Part shown: positions 7,828 to 15,473 of the stretch, one piece after another
How the letters are laid out: every line of letters begins with the position of its first letter
Numbering within the stretch: the first letter of the stretch is position 1
Assembly (NCBI RefSeq): GCF_048066175.1
Contig: NZ_JBLTXA010000016.1
Coordinates: 31,072-95,071, forward strand
Direction of reading: 5' to 3'
DNA from: Niveispirillum fermenti
GTDB lineage: Bacteria; Pseudomonadota; Alphaproteobacteria; Azospirillales; Azospirillaceae
Length of the DNA: 64,000 bases
The notes under the pieces: model-generated
The model's input: only the letters and a program-made list of their open reading frames with translations
What the model was told of the DNA's origin: nothing
Database searches by the model: none
Program-made: the position numbers and the translations under genes

Positions 7828-8859
7828 ATGGCTCAGGCCCGTATCCACGCCATCGCCTTGCGCGGCATCGTCTCTGCCCTGCCCACCACGGTCGAAGGCG
7901 AGGCGGAGATGGCCGCCCGGTTCGGGGCCGATCAGGCCCGCCGGATCGCGGCCGCCACCGGTATCCGGCAGCGTCATATCATCGGTCCAGACCAATGCAT
8001 GTCCGACCTGGCCGTGCCCGCGGCCCATGCCCTGCTGGCGGATCTCGGGTGGCTGGCCGGGACGATCGACCTGCTGATCACGGTCACGCAGACGCCTGAC
8101 CACCCCCTGCCCGCCACGGCCTGCCTGTTGCAGCAGCGCCTGGGGTTGGGCCGGCATTGTGCGGCCTTCGATGTGGGGCTGGGATGCTCGGGCTATGTCT
8201 ACGGCCTTTGGCTTGCCGCCTCGCTACTGTCCGGCATGGGCCGGGGGCGCTGCCTGTTGGTGGCCGGTGACACGACCAGCCGCACCCTGGACCGTGACGA
8301 CCGCTCCGTGGCCCCCCTGTTCGGGGATGCCGCCAGCGTGACCGCGCTGGAATTCGATCCCGGCGCCGGCATGCTGACCATCGATGCCGGCACCGATGGC
8401 ACCGGCGCGCCCTATCTCATCCAGCCGGGTGGCGGGGCACGGCGGCCCGATGGGGGAAAGCTGTTCATGGATGGCACACAGGTCTTCGCCTTCACCCTGC
8501 GGGAAGTGCCCAAGGCCATCGCTGCCACGTTGGCCGCCGCCGACTGCGATATCAGGATGATGGACCATGTCGTGCTGCATCAGGCCAACGAGATGATGGT
8601 ACGCCGGCTGGGGCAAAAGATCGGTGCCGATACAGGCCAGATGGTCATGGCCCTGGCCGATCGCGGCAATACCAGTTCGGCTTCCATACCGCTTGCCATC
8701 TGCGACACGCTGGGCCCGTCGCTACGGTCCGACCGGCGTCACCTGCTGCTGTCGGGATTCGGGGTCGGCTGGTCCTGGGCAACCGCTGTCTGGCAGGTGG
8801 GACCTGTGGATACCTGCCGGACCATCCTTGTCGACCGGGACGGGCTTGTCACCGGCTGA
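7828..8859 (+). CDS. 3-oxoacyl-ACP synthase III (KAS III)-like condensing enzyme
   Basis: This 343-aa thiolase-fold protein keeps the full KAS III triad: Cys120 (GLGCSGYVYG), His251 (VLHQANEMM) and Asn281 (RGNTSSASIP). GAGGGA lies 6 nt upstream of ATG 7828. It is distinct from the housekeeping fabH at 34999, having a different N-terminal half and acyl-pocket sequence, and sits in the acyl module instead of a plsX operon. It probably condenses an acyl-CoA with malonyl-ACP to start a short acyl chain. KAS III-like genes are known in flagellin-glycosylation islands of pseudomonads, where hydroxybutyryl groups decorate the glycan. Confidence 0.85.
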   Translation: MAQARIHAIALRGIVSALPTTVEGEAEMAARFGADQARRIAAATGIRQRHIIGPDQCMSDLAVPAAHALLADLGWLAGTIDLLITVTQTPDHPLPATACLLQQRLGLGRHCAAFDVGLGCSGYVYGLWLAASLLSGMGRGRCLLVAGDTTSRTLDRDDRSVAPLFGDAASVTALEFDPGAGMLTIDAGTDGTGAPYLIQPGGGARRPDGGKLFMDGTQVFAFTLREVPKAIAATLAAADCDIRMMDHVVLHQANEMMVRRLGQKIGADTGQMVMALADRGNTSSASIPLAICDTLGPSLRSDRRHLLLSGFGVGWSWATAVWQVGPVDTCRTILVDRDGLVTG

Positions 8860-8890
8860 GCGGCCGCACACAAACGGGCAGCGCACGCAC

Positions 8891-8910
8891 CGCCGGCGAG
8901 GGAGCCGGCG
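8891..8910. terminator. Hairpin between convergent KAS III and flbT
   Basis: CGCCGGC/GCCGGCG has a 7-bp GC stem with a 6-nt loop in the 51-bp convergent gap. There is no T-tract, so it is a weak candidate for a shared terminator. Confidence 0.35.
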
Positions 8911-9360
8911 TCAGGTGGTGGGGGGTGACCGGCGGCGAACCTTGGTGACGACGACGGGCGCCTTGCCCGGCTTCTCACCCTTGGCCGTCTCCCCCCCTTC
9001 GGCCGGAAACAGCTTCCGGCATATCTTCAACGCGCGATAATAATTCCCGCCTTGGACAAGCTGCTGTACCTCATCAAACAGTTCGGCATCATCGGGCCGC
9101 GCTGACCGGACCTCATCCAGGATGATGCCGAACTTCATGAGGTTAAGTTCTGCATCCTCGGGAAAGATGTAAATCAACTGAATGATGAAATAGAGCTTCT
9201 TTTCAATCGTATCGCAGTTCTCTTCTTTCAAAATCTCCCTGCCGCGCAGGAAATTCACCTTATTATAGAAGAAAAGCGACACCGGATGGTCGCCGACACC
9301 AATGACGGCACCGTTCACGATGAGCTTTTCACCAGGTCGCAGAACGAGTTTCAAAGGCAC
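8911..9360 (-). CDS. flbT: Flagellin synthesis post-transcriptional regulator FlbT
   Basis: This 149-aa protein starts V(M)PLKLVLRPGEKLIVNGAVIGVG, the FlbT N-terminus, and continues with NKVNFLRGREILKEE. In Caulobacter FlbT binds the flagellin mRNA 5' leader and lowers its stability until the hook is complete. GTG 9360 is chosen because it matches the family start and has AGGGA upstream; the frame continues 15 codons further without matching. It lies directly downstream of the flagellin gene. Its usual partner flaF is not found in the window. Confidence 0.85.
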   Translation of the reverse strand: MPLKLVLRPGEKLIVNGAVIGVGDHPVSLFFYNKVNFLRGREILKEENCDTIEKKLYFIIQLIYIFPEDAELNLMKFGIILDEVRSARPDDAELFDEVQQLVQGGNYYRALKICRKLFPAEGGETAKGEKPGKAPVVVTKVRRRSPPTT

Positions 9361-9514
9361 AGCAATATTCCCTGTATGGCAGCAGGGGACGGACCACCCC
9401 GGCAATGACTAGGAAGTAAGCCACCGTCACCGCCAGGTCACGAAAAAAGGCGGGGCACCAGCCCTGGCATATTCGCCATGGACAGGATATCGGCGGTGAC
9501 AATCCCGGAATCAA

Positions 9515-9543
9515 GAACGGCGGGCTTTTGAAGCCCGCCGTTC
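9515..9543 (-). terminator. Intrinsic terminator downstream of flagellin
   Basis: A perfect 13-bp stem (GAACGGCGGGCTT with its complement) has a 3-nt loop. It begins 26 bp after the flagellin stop on the minus strand. The T-tract is poor (TTGATT), so it may be a 3' stabilising or partial terminator hairpin before flbT. Confidence 0.6.
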
Positions 9544-9569
9544 CCTTAGCCATCAGGCTCCTGGGCTTA

Positions 9570-11489
9570 TTAGAACAGCCGCAGGATCGACTGCTGCGCC
9601 TGGTTGGCCAGCGACAGGGAGATCGTGCCGAGCTGCTGGCGGGTCTGCAACAGCAGCAGGTTCGCACCTTCCTCGTTCTGGTCAGCCTGGGTCAGCTTGT
9701 TCGCGCCTTCCGTCAGGACGTTGGAGAACTCGCTGGTGAAGTTCTCACGGGTCTGGATGACGTTCAGGTTCGTGGACAGCGACTGGGAGGCGCTGCGCAA
9801 GGTGGCCTTCGCGTAATCCAGGCTGGCAACGGCGTTGTCGATGTCCGACCGGTCCAGGAAACCGTTCTGGGCATAGTCGACGCGCAGACCCTGACCATCC
9901 GTCTGGACATTCCGGCTGACGACCTGGATGTTGCTGGTGTTGTCGGAATTGAACTGCACCGACAGGTCGTTCTCGGTATTGGCGTCCGTGCGCTGCACGG
10001 TCGTCAGGTTTGCCGAGCTCTGGGCCGAAGCCGCACCCTTGATGGTCTTGGCATCCACCGTCACGCGGACCGTGCCACTGTCGAAGTTCAGGGAGTTCTC
10101 ACCGTCCGACAGCTTGGCGTTACCGCGGGCGTTGGTACCCGACCGCTCGACCGTGACACCGTTCAGGTTGGTGGCCGACAGGGTGATGTCGACATTCTTT
10201 TCGATCGTCGACGTACCATTGGCGGAGGTGTTCAACGCTTCCAGCGAAGTACGGTCGATCGTGAAGCTGACAGTGGTGCCAGAGGAGAAGGTGATCGACA
10301 CGGCCTTCTCAGCCGCGTTGCTGGCCGACGCACCCACCGTGAAGGACACACCCGTGCCCGCCGTCGAGTCGGACCCGATGAACAGTTCCTCGCCATCATT
10401 ATAGGCGACGTTGAAGCGGGCGCCGGTATCGTCACCATTGGCCAGGGCGGTGCCGGAGTCGTTGAAGTTCGTGGTATCGGCAACCATCGCGTTGTAGAGG
10501 CCCTCGGCCACGACCTTGCGACGATCGGCCGGGTTGTCGCCCGTGCCCGCACCGCTGTTGAAAGCGTCCAGATCATCCTGCGTCACGGTGTAGGTGTAGG
10601 CCGTGCCGTTGACCGTGGCCGTGAAGGTGTCACCCACCTCGACCGCGCCGCTGATCGTCACCTTCGACTGCTGGCTGGTCCCGCTCACACCAGCCGTGGT
10701 CGTGCTGGCCACCGCGTTCTGCGTATTGTCGAAGAACTTGATGGTGCGCGATTCGCCGTTCTCCGTCACAACGACGGTGCGCTCACGGCCCGTGTTGCCG
10801 CGCATCTCGATGCTGATATCGGCGAAGTTGCCGGCCGTGGAGGAGATCGTGCCCGACACCTTCAGCGAGGTGATGCCGCGCGCATCCTCGGCCTTGGCGA
10901 TGTCGCCCAGATTGGCGGTGATGGCGCCGGTGCCGCTGACATTCACGGAATAGGTGTCGGCGCGGACCACGTTGGTGACCCGGCTGTTCGACAGACCCGT
11001 CACCGAGTTGACGGCAGTGCGGCTTTCCGAGGTGCTGTCCAGGCTGAGACCGGAACCGGTCAGCAGGTTCTTGCCGGCGTAACCGCTGTCCTGGGCGATC
11101 TTGTCGATCTGCTCCTTGATGCGGTTGAACTGGTCGGCCAGCGACTTGCGCGTGGCGACCGACGCAGCGTCGGTACCCAGATTGGAATAGGCGGTGGTGG
11201 TCAGACCGCGGGCCTGCTCGACCAGGCTTTCGATCGCGGTGATACCCTTGTCGCCGGCCTGGATCGTGCTGATCGCCTGCCCCATCGATTCCTTGAGGCT
11301 CGACAGGTCGCTGGACCGCGTCGACAGGGACTTGGCCGCGAAGAAGGAATTGGGGCCGTCCAGGGCCGAATTGACCTTGTTGCCCGTCGCCAGCTTGGTC
11401 TGGATGGACTCGACCTGGCGGTTGGTCTTTTGCAGCAGCAGCAGGTTGCTGCGCATACTGGAAGTCAGGCTGACATCGCTCGAAGACAT
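9570..11489 (-). CDS. Flagellin, large (639 aa)
   Basis: The conserved flagellin D0/D1 N-terminus (about residues 5-150: SSMRSNLLLLQKTNRQVESIQ, LDGPNSFFAAKSL) and C-terminal D1/D0 (about 555-639: LDYAKATLRSASQ..., ending QQSILRLF) flank a long, Ser/Thr/Asn-rich variable region (about 170-540) that is surface exposed and a plausible O-glycosylation target. It is the filament subunit, exported by the flagellar type III system without a cleaved signal. The start has AAAGGAGAG 7 nt upstream. It is larger than the roughly 270-500 aa of many alphaproteobacterial flagellins. The nonulosonate cluster and flbT are adjacent. Confidence 0.95.
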   Translation of the reverse strand: MSSSDVSLTSSMRSNLLLLQKTNRQVESIQTKLATGNKVNSALDGPNSFFAAKSLSTRSSDLSSLKESMGQAISTIQAGDKGITAIESLVEQARGLTTTAYSNLGTDAASVATRKSLADQFNRIKEQIDKIAQDSGYAGKNLLTGSGLSLDSTSESRTAVNSVTGLSNSRVTNVVRADTYSVNVSGTGAITANLGDIAKAEDARGITSLKVSGTISSTAGNFADISIEMRGNTGRERTVVVTENGESRTIKFFDNTQNAVASTTTAGVSGTSQQSKVTISGAVEVGDTFTATVNGTAYTYTVTQDDLDAFNSGAGTGDNPADRRKVVAEGLYNAMVADTTNFNDSGTALANGDDTGARFNVAYNDGEELFIGSDSTAGTGVSFTVGASASNAAEKAVSITFSSGTTVSFTIDRTSLEALNTSANGTSTIEKNVDITLSATNLNGVTVERSGTNARGNAKLSDGENSLNFDSGTVRVTVDAKTIKGAASAQSSANLTTVQRTDANTENDLSVQFNSDNTSNIQVVSRNVQTDGQGLRVDYAQNGFLDRSDIDNAVASLDYAKATLRSASQSLSTNLNVIQTRENFTSEFSNVLTEGANKLTQADQNEEGANLLLLQTRQQLGTISLSLANQAQQSILRLF

Positions 11490-11516
11490 TGTGTCTCTCC
11501 TTTGGAGGTATGGAAC

Positions 11517-11531
11517 CCCGAATTTTTCGGG
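11517..11531 (-). promoter_or_regulatory. Hairpin in flagellin mRNA 5' leader
   Basis: CCCGAA-TTT-TTCGGG forms a 6-bp stem with a 3-nt loop, starting 27 nt upstream of the flagellin ATG and just 5' of the Shine-Dalgarno sequence. Because FlbT is known to act on a flagellin leader, this hairpin is a candidate binding element. Confidence 0.4.
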
Positions 11532-11540
11532 TCAGGATCG

Positions 11541-11569
11541 AGAAAACACCGATCCCCGCACAGAGTCAA
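11541..11569 (-). promoter_or_regulatory. Candidate sigma-70-type promoter of flagellin
   Basis: On the minus strand TTGACT (11564-11569) and TTTTCT (11541-11546) are 17 bp apart, placing the start of transcription about 45 nt before the flagellin ATG. No good sigma-54 or sigma-28 consensus was found. The -10 match is weak. Confidence 0.3.
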
Positions 11570-11635
11570 GCGGATTAGCCGCAGCGGAACAGAGGCTATC
11601 CGTTTGGACTGCGGCTGGCCGGCCGCGGGATTGCC

Positions 11636-13018
11636 TCAGAGCTTCCCGAAACGGGCAGCGATAGCGGCGAAGACAGCGCGCAGCGTCATGGCCTCCCCGC
11701 CCTCTGGGCGGCCGGGGCGGCTGGAATTGTTCCAGGCGAACAGGTCCAGATGTGCCCATGGCGTCTCCCTGGATACGAATTGTTCCAGAAAAAGGGCCGC
11801 CGTGATGGCGCCCGCCATGCCGCCGGCAGGCGCGTTGTTCAGGTCGGCAATCTTGCTGTCCAGTTGCGGCCGGTATCCCTGCCAGAGCGGCAGCCGCCAT
11901 ATGGGGTCGCCGACCTCCATGCCCGCGGTCAGGATGTCGGCCGCCAAGGCATCGTCATTGCTGAACAGGGCCGGCAGGTCGGGGCCCAGAGCCACCCGCG
12001 CGGCACCGGTCAGGGTGGCGAAATCCAGCAGCAGGGCGGGTTTCTCCGAATCGGCTTCCGCCAGCGCATCGCACAGGATCAGCCGGCCCTCCGCGTCGGT
12101 ATTGCCGATCTCCACCGACAGGCCCTTGCGCGTGGGCAGGATATCCATGGGACGGAAGGCGTTGCCCGCCACGGCATTTTCCACGGCCGGCACCAGAACA
12201 CGCAAGCGCACGGGCAACCCCGCTTCCATGATCATGCGGGCCAGACCCAGTGCATGCGCACCGCCCCCCATGTCCTTCTTCATGATCAGCATGCCGGATG
12301 CGGGCTTCAGGTCCAGGCCGCCGGTGTCAAAGCACACACCCTTTCCCACCAGCGTCACGCGCGGGTGCGTGGCATCACCCCAGACAAGATCGATCAGGCA
12401 GGGGGGCCGTACCGCAGCCCGGCCAACGGCATGGATCATGGGATAGTTCGCCGTCAGCAGGTCGTCACCGACGGTGACACTGCAACTGGCCCCGAATTCC
12501 GCCGCCAGACCGGCGGCGACTGCGGCCAGTTGCGGGGGGCCCATATCTTCACACGGGGTATTGACCAGGTCGCGCACCATGAAGGCCGCTCTGGTGAACC
12601 GCGCTATCGCCGCCCCGTCCGCATTGGCGGGCAGCACCAGTCCCGCAAAGCCCCGGCCCGCCTTCTTGTAGCGGGTGAACTGATAGGTGCCCAGCACCCA
12701 GCCCGTCGCCACGGCCGTGGCCGCCGCCGCTTCCAAGGCGGTTTCCAGCAGATAGCTGCCGGCCGGCAGGGTCGCAGGCAGCCCGGCCAGAGACCAGATG
12801 TCCACCCGCTCGCCAATGCCCACCAGCACGCGAGCCAGGCCCCCGTCGCTTCCCGGCACCAACGCCGTGGAGCCGGCGGCCCCCGTGAAGCCCACGCGCT
12901 TGACCCAGGTCGCCTGCGCCTGGGGAACCGAGGCCAGCCATTCCTCCAGCCCCTCCTTGCGCAGCAGGGTCACGGGCACGGCGTCGGCGGGGGTCTCTGT
13001 CAGCAAATGGGCAGTCAC
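11636..13018 (-). CDS. Leucyl aminopeptidase family protein (M17)
   Basis: This 460-aa M17 metallopeptidase has an N-terminal macro-like domain (1-150) and a catalytic domain. The two-metal site residues are visible: K226, D231, D249 and the signature NTDAEGRL (306-313), with K238 in the active-site loop LDLKPASGM. It is a cytosolic enzyme that removes N-terminal residues from peptides. It lies between flagellin and a divergently transcribed GST gene. The N-terminal part is less conserved than in PepA, as is usual for the shorter family members. Confidence 0.92.
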   Translation of the reverse strand: MTAHLLTETPADAVPVTLLRKEGLEEWLASVPQAQATWVKRVGFTGAAGSTALVPGSDGGLARVLVGIGERVDIWSLAGLPATLPAGSYLLETALEAAAATAVATGWVLGTYQFTRYKKAGRGFAGLVLPANADGAAIARFTRAAFMVRDLVNTPCEDMGPPQLAAVAAGLAAEFGASCSVTVGDDLLTANYPMIHAVGRAAVRPPCLIDLVWGDATHPRVTLVGKGVCFDTGGLDLKPASGMLIMKKDMGGGAHALGLARMIMEAGLPVRLRVLVPAVENAVAGNAFRPMDILPTRKGLSVEIGNTDAEGRLILCDALAEADSEKPALLLDFATLTGAARVALGPDLPALFSNDDALAADILTAGMEVGDPIWRLPLWQGYRPQLDSKIADLNNAPAGGMAGAITAALFLEQFVSRETPWAHLDLFAWNNSSRPGRPEGGEAMTLRAVFAAIAARFGKL

Positions 13019-13154
13019 GGTCGCGGCTTCCTTCAGGGATCAGGCGCTGTCAGGTTCGGCCATCGGGCAGCCCGCTCAAATCGGGCTTGGTGGCCACAGG
13101 CCTTCAGCCCTACTCTTCCAGCCCTTTCTTAGCAACGGTGAAGCAGGACCTCCC

Positions 13155-13823
13155 ATGACGGCCGCCCCCTCCCCCGCATTCACCCTGGTCCTGGGCAACA
13201 AGAACTATTCCTCGTGGTCGTTGCGCCCCTGGCTGGCCATGCGGCAGGCCGGGCTGGCCTTTGACGAACAGGTGGTGCCGCTGCGCCAGACCGACACGAA
13301 GGCCAGGCTGCTGTCCCATGCCCCCAGTGGCAAGGCACCTGTGCTTCACCATGGCACAGTGACGGTATGGGACAGCCTGGCCATCTGTGAGTATGTCAAC
13401 GAATTGTGCCCCCAGGCCGAGCTATGGCCCACGGACCCCGTCGCCCGTGGCGTGGCGCGGTCGGTCGCGGCGGAAATGCATTCCGGCTTCCCCGACCTGC
13501 GGCGCAACCTGTTCATGGACATGCGCAGCCGCTACGACCGGCCGGCCCGGGTCGCGGCGGCCCAGGCCGATATCGACAGGGTGCTGGCCATCTTCACCGA
13601 TTGCCGGGCACGATTCGGTCAGGGTGGCCCCTTCCTGTTCGGGGGCTTTGGCATCGCGGATGCCATGTTTGCGCCCGTCTGTTCCCGCCTGCGCACCTGG
13701 GGCGTGGCACTGGACCCCGTATCCGGCGCCTATGTCGAGGCCATCCACGACCTGCCCGCCATGCGGGAATGGCTGGCCGACGCGGAGAAGGAGCCCTGGA
13801 CCATCGACTATGAAGGCATGTGA
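13155..13823 (+). CDS. Glutathione S-transferase family protein
   Basis: This 222-aa GST has an N-terminal thioredoxin-like domain beginning LVLGNKNYSSWSLRPWLAMRQAG, with SGKAPVLHHG and the GSH-binding WDSLAICEY, and an all-helical C-terminal domain containing FGIADAMFAPVCSR. The NKNYSSWS motif marks the bacterial YfcF-like/zeta-related group. The start ATG 13155 has AGGA upstream; the open frame reaches further 5' but overlaps the aminopeptidase promoter region. Specific substrate is unknown. Confidence 0.9.
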   Translation: MTAAPSPAFTLVLGNKNYSSWSLRPWLAMRQAGLAFDEQVVPLRQTDTKARLLSHAPSGKAPVLHHGTVTVWDSLAICEYVNELCPQAELWPTDPVARGVARSVAAEMHSGFPDLRRNLFMDMRSRYDRPARVAAAQADIDRVLAIFTDCRARFGQGGPFLFGGFGIADAMFAPVCSRLRTWGVALDPVSGAYVEAIHDLPAMREWLADAEKEPWTIDYEGM

Positions 13824-13847
13824 GGCCGGCACCGGCCGGCCAAAAGA

Positions 13848-13880
13848 AAAAGGGCGTTCCCACACGGGAACGCCCTTTCT
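13848..13880. terminator. Bidirectional intrinsic terminator between GST and rpsI
   Basis: A 13-bp stem AAAGGGCGTTCCC/GGGAACGCCCTTT with an ACAC loop lies between convergent genes. The minus-strand side runs into TTTTTCTTTT, making a good terminator for rplM-rpsI. The plus side has TTTCT for the GST gene. Confidence 0.85.
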
Positions 13881-13918
13881 CCATTCCTTGGACCCAGGCT
13901 TGCCAGGATCCAGGCGCA

Positions 13919-14401
13919 TCAGCGCTTGGAGAACTGGAAGCTGCGGCGGGCCTTGGCCTTGCCGTACTTCTTACGCTCGACAACGCGCGGATCGCGGGTC
14001 AGCAGGCCGGCGGCCTTCAGCGAGGGACGCAGGCCCGGCTCGAAGAAGGTCAGGGCCTTGGACAGACCATGGCGCAGGGCGCCTGCCTGACCCGACAGAC
14101 CGCCACCGGAAACCGTGGCGATAACGTCGAACTGCTCGATCCGGCTGGTGATCTGGAACGGCTGGTTGATCATCATGCGCAGCACGGGACGGGCGAAGTA
14201 AACCGCCAGTTCGCGACCATTCACGGTGATCTTGCCGGTGCCGGGCTTCAGCCACACGCGGGCGACGGCGTCCTTGCGCTTGCCGGTCGCATAGGCGCGG
14301 CCGAAAGCGTCCAGCTTGGGCTCCACCGGGGCATCCGGGGCGGCAGTGACAGCGGCGGCGGCGCCGGCCTTCAGGTCAGCGAGGCTGTTGATGGTGGCCA
14401 T
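13919..14401 (-). CDS. rpsI: 30S ribosomal protein S9
   Basis: This 160-aa S9 has an alphaproteobacterial N-terminal extension (about 35 residues, Ala-rich) before the core YATGKRKDAVARVWLKPG, then SGGGLSGQAGALRHG and the conserved basic tail ending FQFSKR. The C-terminal residues contact P-site tRNA in the ribosome. It is the second gene of the rplM-rpsI operon with a 4-bp intergenic gap, so it is co-transcribed and probably co-regulated with L13. Confidence 0.98.
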   Translation of the reverse strand: MATINSLADLKAGAAAAVTAAPDAPVEPKLDAFGRAYATGKRKDAVARVWLKPGTGKITVNGRELAVYFARPVLRMMINQPFQITSRIEQFDVIATVSGGGLSGQAGALRHGLSKALTFFEPGLRPSLKAAGLLTRDPRVVERKKYGKAKARRSFQFSKR

Positions 14402-14405
14402 GATA

Positions 14406-14870
14406 TCAGGCGCTCCGCTTGTTCTTGGCGTTCAGGCCGGCAATGTCCAGCACCGCCGGCTCCTGGGCGGCGTGCGGGTGCTCGGCACCGGCATAGACGC
14501 GCAGGTTGGACATCTGGCGACGACCCAGCGGGCCGCGCGGGATCATGCGCTCGACGGCCTTCAGGATGACGCGCTCGGGGAAGCGGCCGTCCAGGATCTG
14601 GCCGGCGGAACGGCCCTTGATGCCGCCCGGATAGCCAGTGTGCCAGTAGAACATGGCATCCTGGCGCTTGTTGCCGGTCAGGACGACCTTCTCGGCATTG
14701 ATGACGATGACATTGTCACCGCAATCCAGGAACGGGGTATAGGTGGGCTTGGTCTTGCCGCGCAGGATCATGGCGATCTGGCTGGCGAGACGACCCAGCA
14801 CAACGCCCTCCGCATCGATCAGAATCCACTTCTTCTCGATCTCGGACGGCTTCAGGTTAAAGGTCTTCAT
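14406..14870 (-). CDS. rplM: 50S ribosomal protein L13
   Basis: This 154-aa L13 starts MKTFNLKPSEIEKKW at ATG 14870; the frame is open 13 codons further upstream but the family start is clear. Core motifs include DAEGVVLGRLAS, YTPFLDCGDNVIVINA, WHTGYPGGIK and MIPRGPLGRRQM. It is an early-assembly 23S rRNA-binding protein. It is the first gene of the rplM-rpsI operon, preceded by a structured leader (nested hairpin at 14904-14937). Confidence 0.98.
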   Translation of the reverse strand: MKTFNLKPSEIEKKWILIDAEGVVLGRLASQIAMILRGKTKPTYTPFLDCGDNVIVINAEKVVLTGNKRQDAMFYWHTGYPGGIKGRSAGQILDGRFPERVILKAVERMIPRGPLGRRQMSNLRVYAGAEHPHAAQEPAVLDIAGLNAKNKRSA

Positions 14871-14903
14871 CGGAGCACTCGGGCTTGAACGGATGAAGGC
14901 GCC

Positions 14904-14937
14904 AACCACCGGGCTGGCACCGAAGCGGTGGGTGGTT
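14904..14937 (-). promoter_or_regulatory. Nested hairpin in the rplM leader
   Basis: An outer stem AACCACC/GGTGGTT encloses an inner stem CACCG-aag-CGGTG. It ends 33 nt upstream of the rplM ATG, inside the probable 5' untranslated region. Ribosomal protein operons are often autoregulated through such leader structures, so it is a candidate L13 or S9 target. Confidence 0.4.
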
Positions 14938-15174
14938 TACGGCCAAACCCGCATCGCGGCAAGCAAAAAATGCAGCATGAACAATGGGCTGGGGAACGGT
15001 ATTATAGTACCTCAATCCGAAACACCTTGATATTATTGGACTTTTTTACCTCAAATCTCCTGCGCATGCCCCGACCTTTCCCTGGCATGCGGTTGTGGCA
15101 TCGGCCCCATGCGAGGGAACCTGGAACCTGCACGGGTGTTGCTTGTCCGGTGCAACCGTTAAGAGGAGGTTCGA
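14938..15174. other. Divergent promoter region of rplM-rpsI and the lipoprotein gene
   Basis: Together with the hairpin above, this is a 304-bp gap without a gene. It is locally AT-rich around 14995-15060. On the minus strand a perfect TATAAT (15001-15006) could be the -10 box of rplM, but no good -35 box lies at the right distance. On the plus strand GAGGAGG lies just before ATG 15175. Confidence 0.45.
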
Positions 15175-15411
15175 ATGTCCACCATCGCGACGATCCGCGC
15201 GGGCGCCGCCGCCGTGGCCCTGGCGGGCCTGCTGGCCGCCTGTGGCAACAGCATGGAACAGCGCGCGGCCAGCGGGGCCCTGATCGGCGCCACGGGCGGT
15301 GCCGTGCTGGGCGGCAATGTCGGCAGTGCTGCCCTGGGCGGCTTGGCCGGTGCGGGCGCCGGTGTCGTCACGCACGAGATGCAGAAGGACAAGCAGAAGC
15401 GCAAACCTTGA
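15175..15411 (+). CDS. Glycine-zipper lipoprotein, 78 aa
   Basis: This small exported protein has a signal peptide ending in the lipobox LLAAC (Cys23), a spacer, and a glycine-zipper segment (about 34-65: GALIGATGGAVLGGNVGSAA...GGLAGAGAG), then a charged tail (QKDKQKRKP). It is probably anchored in the outer membrane with the zipper packing against membrane or itself, as in the SlyB/OsmB-type proteins. Strong ribosome binding site GAGGAGG lies upstream. No partner gene is evident and the function is unknown. Confidence 0.85.
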   Translation: MSTIATIRAGAAAVALAGLLAACGNSMEQRAASGALIGATGGAVLGGNVGSAALGGLAGAGAGVVTHEMQKDKQKRKP

Positions 15412-15440
15412 TCATCCCGGCCTGAAGGCCCGCCGCCCGC

Positions 15441-15473
15441 GAACCGGCTTTCCCGGCAAGGGAAATCCGGTTC
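15441..15473. terminator. Hairpin between convergent lipoprotein and thioesterase genes
   Basis: GAACCGG...TTTCCC pairs with GGGAAA...CCGGTTC (one unpaired base on each side, 5-nt loop). It overlaps the thioesterase stop by two bases. It has no T-tract. Confidence 0.45.

Noticed and set aside
8860..9569. A flaF gene between the acyl module and flagellin
   Set aside because: The 9329-9667 minus frame is Cys/Arg-rich shadow sequence and does not resemble FlaF. Only flbT is supported.
9528..12446. A 972-codon plus-strand open frame antisense to flagellin and the aminopeptidase
   Set aside because: It is a high-GC shadow frame: low-complexity Arg/Gly/Val composition, no ribosome binding site, and two well-supported genes on the other strand.
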